23,254 bases of DNA, taken from positions 39,206 through 62,459 of the forward strand of contig BDDC01000296.1 in NCBI GenBank assembly GCA_001662425.1, in the 5' to 3' direction. This DNA is from Chlamydomonas sphaeroides (taxonomy: Eukaryota; Chlorophyta; Chlorophyceae; Chlamydomonadales; Chlamydomonadaceae). Of the stretch, positions 19,629 through 23,254 are shown one piece after another (within the stretch, counting starts at the first letter, position 1; the number at the start of each line of letters is the position of its first letter). The notes under the pieces were generated by a model. That model was given only the letters and a program-made list of their open reading frames with translations, ran no database searches and was not told where the DNA came from. A program made the position numbers and the translations under genes.

Positions 19629-21384
19629 CGCCGGCATGGACCGCCAACGGGCTGACTTCTCAGAGGCCACGGGGCCACGGCCAACGAGCGCACGCCGCAG
19701 TGGGCGGCACGCAGGGGCCCAAGCGCTGCGTTGCGCCTGCTGGGCAGAGGACGCACGCACTCCTTGCTGCCGGGCCCTGTCGCGGTGGCGGCGCCTTGCA
19801 CAGCGCCACGCAGTCCCCACCAGCCAGGACTGCCGGGGAGGGGACACTGCATGCCCGGGCCGAGTCACTGCAGCAGCGCCTTGCAGCCGTGCCCGCGGCC
19901 GGCGCGTGCCTGTCGGGGCCGGTGGCGGGAGCGGGTGGGATGGGACGGAAGCACAGCCGGGCTGCCGCAGCACAGGCGGGCTGCGGTCGAGCGGTGCGGC
20001 GGGTCGGCTGTCCGTGTGTGTGGCCGTTATCGGCCACGAGCGCTGATGCGCCTCGCTGCGCCGGTCAGGTGGCTCCAGGTGGCTCGGTCCCCTCTCCTGC
20101 CGCGCTTGCACACCCACTTGCGTCGCCGGCACGACGCGACGCACTGCAAATGGGTGCCAGGCTTGTTACCGAGTAACGCCACCGCCAGCTGCGCATGCAG
20201 TACGTCGCCCCACGCTCTTCCACGCACACGGGATGCGGTGCAGGCCACTTTCACACAAGAGTCACAGATACGGTGGTCGCAAGCCAAAGCGTCCCAATCA
20301 CCTGACAAGTCTCGCAAGCCGGATTCAACGTCCCACACGCCCGTTCACATGCACCACTTGCTCGCGATTGCCGCCACTTGAGTACCCACATCAAGTCGCC
20401 GGGGGTTCGCTCTTCCAGGCACACACACCAACGCATGATGGGGCGAGCCCGCATGTCTTATATGGAATCATCATGCATCGACACGTCCACTATCCAACTC
20501 GAAATACTCTGCCGACTCAGTTACGACGACTGATCAGGGCCATGCATGCACTTGTTGGCTCAGTCGGGCCGCCACCAGGATGTCACCAGTGAGGGTAACG
20601 CCTGCTGCTGCCCGGGGGACACCTCCCCTGGTCAGTCCCGCCGCCACGGGCTCTATGTTGCCGCCACGTCCGCACTTCGCAGCCACATACGGTACAGCGA
20701 CAGGCCACGCGCACAGCGCCGCCGCACACCTGCATGCGGTCAACGCCAGCGGCCCCTAATGCAGGTGTTGCAACGGACCCACCCACCCACGACCCACCCA
20801 CACTGGCACCCTCGCTCGAGCCCTCATGGACCCAATCACACACCCACCCCTGGCACCCTTCACGTCTCACAGCGTCTACGGACCTGCCACCGGCACCGCA
20901 GGCAGGCGCGGGCTACCGACCGTACGTGCGTTGCCGCAAGGGCCCACCTCAAAGCTCAATGGTCTGGAAGAACAAGTACAAGAATGGGAACAAGCGGCCA
21001 CAACACCCCCCTGGCAGCAGAAAACACGCAACACCACTCACACGCGCCGCCGGCTTACTTGGCACTGGCGAGGCCCAGCGCCCATGGCACAAAGACATCA
21101 ACAGCAGCAACCAAGCTTGAAGCCAAGCTGTGGCGCGGCCCAGCCTCGGGCGCGGGCCGATGCGGCAACTTTGATACTTGACGTAACAAAAGCACGCCCG
21201 CCCAACCACGAAACCCACCACGCAAATACCACGCCCACCATATCAAGCACTGAAAGACAAACACGTCCCCATGGACTCACAGACTGGGCTCACAGGCTCC
21301 TCACAGGCCACAGTCCGTCCGCGCCCAACGTGGCGCCGCGGATTCGGCTACGCCCCCACGACTATCTGTCCGGAAGGCAGGCAG

Positions 21385-21420
21385 CAGCGGTCTAGCCACC
21401 AGCGGTCTAGCCACCAGCGG
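21385..21420. repeat. 15-bp tandem duplication
   Basis: CAGCGGTCTAGCCAC is present at 21385-21399 and 21400-21414, followed by a partial third copy to 21420. It lies in the 3' flank of kinase 2. Confidence 0.85.
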
Positions 21421-21525
21421 GCATTCTTGGCTTCAACTTGGTAGTCCTTTGAACACCACCAGCATGGAATCCATCGCCCCGGCCCAGCCCAGCGCAGGCA
21501 GCTGGGCGCGAGGCACGCTGGCCCA

Positions 21526-21590
21526 GGTCAGGTCAGGTCAGGTCAGGTCAGGTCAGGTCAGGTCAGGTCAGGTCAGGTCAGGTCAGGTCA
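21526..21590. repeat. Pentanucleotide microsatellite (GGTCA)13
   Basis: Thirteen perfect GGTCA units. On the minus strand they read TGACC. The second unit met by the kinase 2 frame supplies its TGA stop (21585-21583), and the rest form the start of the 3' UTR. Confidence 0.97.
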
Positions 21591-23254
21591 GCGCCGGCCC
21601 CTGCGGCGCCTCCAGGGGGTCGAGCTGCTGCCGAAGGTAGGTCGTGTGGGCCGCCAGCAGCAGGGCAGCCAGCGCGTCCGCAACCTGTGCGGGCACAGGG
21701 AGGGCCGGGGTTGGGTAGCTTGGATTATTGGTTGGATGGTTGGTTGCCGTGCACCGGCGCTGTGTCTAAGGCTTGGGGCCGCGGGGGCGGGGTGGCGCTG
21801 CGAAGCACAGGCGCGGCACAGGCGCAGGCACGCACTCCTGGGAGGGACGTGCCCGCCTGACCCTGCCCTGCCCTGCCTGCCTGACTGGCATGGGTGTCAT
21901 TGTGGATAGGCGCCAGGCCCCTCCCCTTCGCCAGCGCACTCCTGCTGGCACGCCTGCCCCAACACCCCAACCGCACTGCCCTGCCGGCCATGGGTGCGGC
22001 TGCTGGCGGCCGCCCTCTGCCAGCCCCTCCCCCCGGCAACCTGACGCCCACACAGACCCGCCCCCGCCCGCACCTGCGCCGCCGTGGGCCGCCTGTCCGG
22101 GTCGGGGCTCATACAATTGGAGATGAGCGCCCGCAGCGCAGCCAGCACGTCGAAACCAGCCGCACCAGCCGCCGCTGTGCTGCCCTCAGGGGCTGCGGCA
22201 GCAGCCGCGGGTACGGCGTCAAGCGCGCCAGCTGGAGCTGGTGGTGAGGGGGGTTGCGGTGTGGCGTCGATGGCGTCGCCGGCCAGGTCGTCGCTTTCCC
22301 CTGCGCCCTGATGGCGCTGGGCGGCCTGGCCCCGCCCCTGCGCCGGCTCCAGCGCCTGCCCCTGCTTCGGCGCCCGGCCCGGTGCCTGCCCCTGCTCCGG
22401 CGCCTGGCCCGGCGCCTGGCCCTGCTCTGGCTGCAGTTCGTGCCCCTGCGCGGCCGCCTGCCCCCGTGCTGGGGCCTGCCTCCGCGCCGCCGCCTGCTGC
22501 GGCAGCTGGATGCCACCGATAGGCCGCTGCGGCCTGCTCGGCGTCCTCGCCACCTGCTTCAACCAGGTGACGATGCCTGGGTCGGCCTTGCCATGCGCCA
22601 GCTGCTTGAGCAGCACGCCCAGCGACCACACGTCCGCGGCCTTGCTCAGCCGGCCCTGGGACACCAGCTCGGGCGCGCAGTAGCCCTTGGTGCCCTGCGT
22701 GCGCGCAGGATGGGGGAACGGGAATGCCGGAAGGCGTGGACGCAGTGCGATTTCAGGTATCTACTCGCGCGAACTGGCGAGGCGGGTTCATGGTCAACGA
22801 GTGGGTTGTCGATCATCAAGTCGCCATGCTGTCCCAGGGGACGGCCATCGCGAGGCCGCTCGCGGGTCCATAGTCCGCAGTGCTGGCGCCCGCGCCGCTA
22901 ACATGCGCGTCGAACGGCATACATCGATCGGCGAGAGCACACAGCAGCCTCGGGCTACCCATCCGGCATGCGTTTAGTGAAGGTAGCCAGCCCGTCCCGT
23001 CGCACATACCTGGAAGTGGTTGGACACGTGGGTCTGGTCGGGCTGCATGGGCACACTGGGGTGGGGGGAGGGTGGCACGCATCAGCAGGTTTCCGCTTCA
23101 GAATGTGGAGTATGCCGCAACGGGGGTTTTAGATGGTGCCTACGGCTAGCTAGTCTTGACCCCTGCGCCCCCACGTCCTGCCCCTTCAGCAGCCCAGAAA
23201 CTCACGACAGCCCAAAGTCCGCCAGCTTCGCCACCACGGGCGGCCGCCACAGCC
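21583..23254 (-). CDS. Protein kinase (TKL-like), 3' part, copy 2
   Basis: Exons on the minus strand are 23254-23206 (cut by the window edge), 23055-23010, 22694-22074 and 21684-21583. They encode the last 271 residues. The order is VVAKLADFGLS (DFG), the same activation segment as copy 1 ending GTKGYCAPELV, SKAADVWSLGVLLKQLAHG, and an insert of about 150 residues with a degenerate repeat of the type EQGQAPGQAP. LISNCMSPDPDRRPTAAQ follows, then a tail ADALAALLLAAHTTYLRQQ. Intron positions and phases (2, 0, 0) equal those of copy 1, and the second exon encodes the same peptide. The two genes are therefore duplicates that diverged mainly in the insert, the introns and the C-terminus. The HRD loop lies outside the window. 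The substrate is unknown; the TKL assignment is an inference. Confidence 0.8.

Larger units (their letters stand above)
19391..21582. other. Convergent intergenic / 3' UTR region
   Basis: This lies between the MRG stop (+) and the kinase 2 stop (-). No exon with splice support or a recognisable domain was found on either strand. It contains TGTAA at 19624 for the MRG gene, a 15-bp tandem duplication at 21385-21420 and part of a pentanucleotide microsatellite at the right edge. Base composition drops in GC around 20200-21300. I see no transposase or reverse-transcriptase motif. Confidence 0.55.

Noticed and set aside
18343..20046. 567-residue open frame on the plus strand
   Set aside because: It coincides in frame with MRG exon 5 (18439-18552) and then runs through introns and 3' UTR. 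GC-rich DNA has few stops, and the MRG exon structure explains the coding signal.
21526..21590. CRISPR-like array
   Set aside because: The units are perfect, contiguous 5-mers without spacers: a simple microsatellite in a eukaryotic genome.

Overview
The window looks like nuclear DNA of a volvocine green alga (Chlamydomonas-type). It is very GC-rich and its genes are broken into many short exons by GT-AG introns with donors such as GTGAGT, GTGCGC and GTGGGG and C-rich acceptors ending in CAG. Codons end mostly in G or C, proteins carry Ala/Gly/Pro/Gln-rich low-complexity inserts, and two genes are followed by TGTAA, the volvocine polyadenylation signal. There are no bacterial operons or Shine-Dalgarno sites.

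Layout. (1) 359-2368 (+): 3' part of a protein kinase gene, with a striking 72-bp palindrome at 58-129 in the preceding intron. (2) 4076-9691 (-): a 15-exon FRE/FRO-type ferric-chelate reductase gene. It has four haem-ligand histidines, an FAD motif, an NADPH motif and two extra C-terminal membrane helices. (3) 11692-12991 (+): a small secretory-pathway thioredoxin/PDI-like protein with a CGHC active site. (4) 13539-15114 (-): an unrecognised multi-pass membrane protein of 278 residues. (5) 15384-15712 (-): a small two-exon gene for a C-terminally anchored membrane protein, interrupted by an in-frame TGA. (6) 16308-19390 (+): a seven-exon MRG15/Eaf3-type chromatin reader. (7) 21583-23254 (-): 3' part of a second kinase gene, paralogous to (1), inverted relative to it and with identical intron positions.

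The kinase paralogues face each other across about 19 kb of functionally unrelated genes. No gene cluster or single pathway is evident: iron reduction at a membrane, ER oxidative folding and histone-mark reading sit side by side, as is usual in a eukaryotic genome. FRE and the PDI-like gene diverge from a 2-kb intergenic region. The small gene and the MRG gene diverge from about 0.6 kb. The PDI-like and membrane-protein genes converge, as do the MRG gene and kinase 2.

All exon models were made by eye from splice signals, phase continuity and protein similarity. The main points for a second look are the palindrome, the recoding-or-mutation TGA in the small gene, a splice-phase conflict in the reductase, a 19-bp in-frame duplication in an MRG intron, and a kinase stop codon lying inside a pentanucleotide microsatellite.
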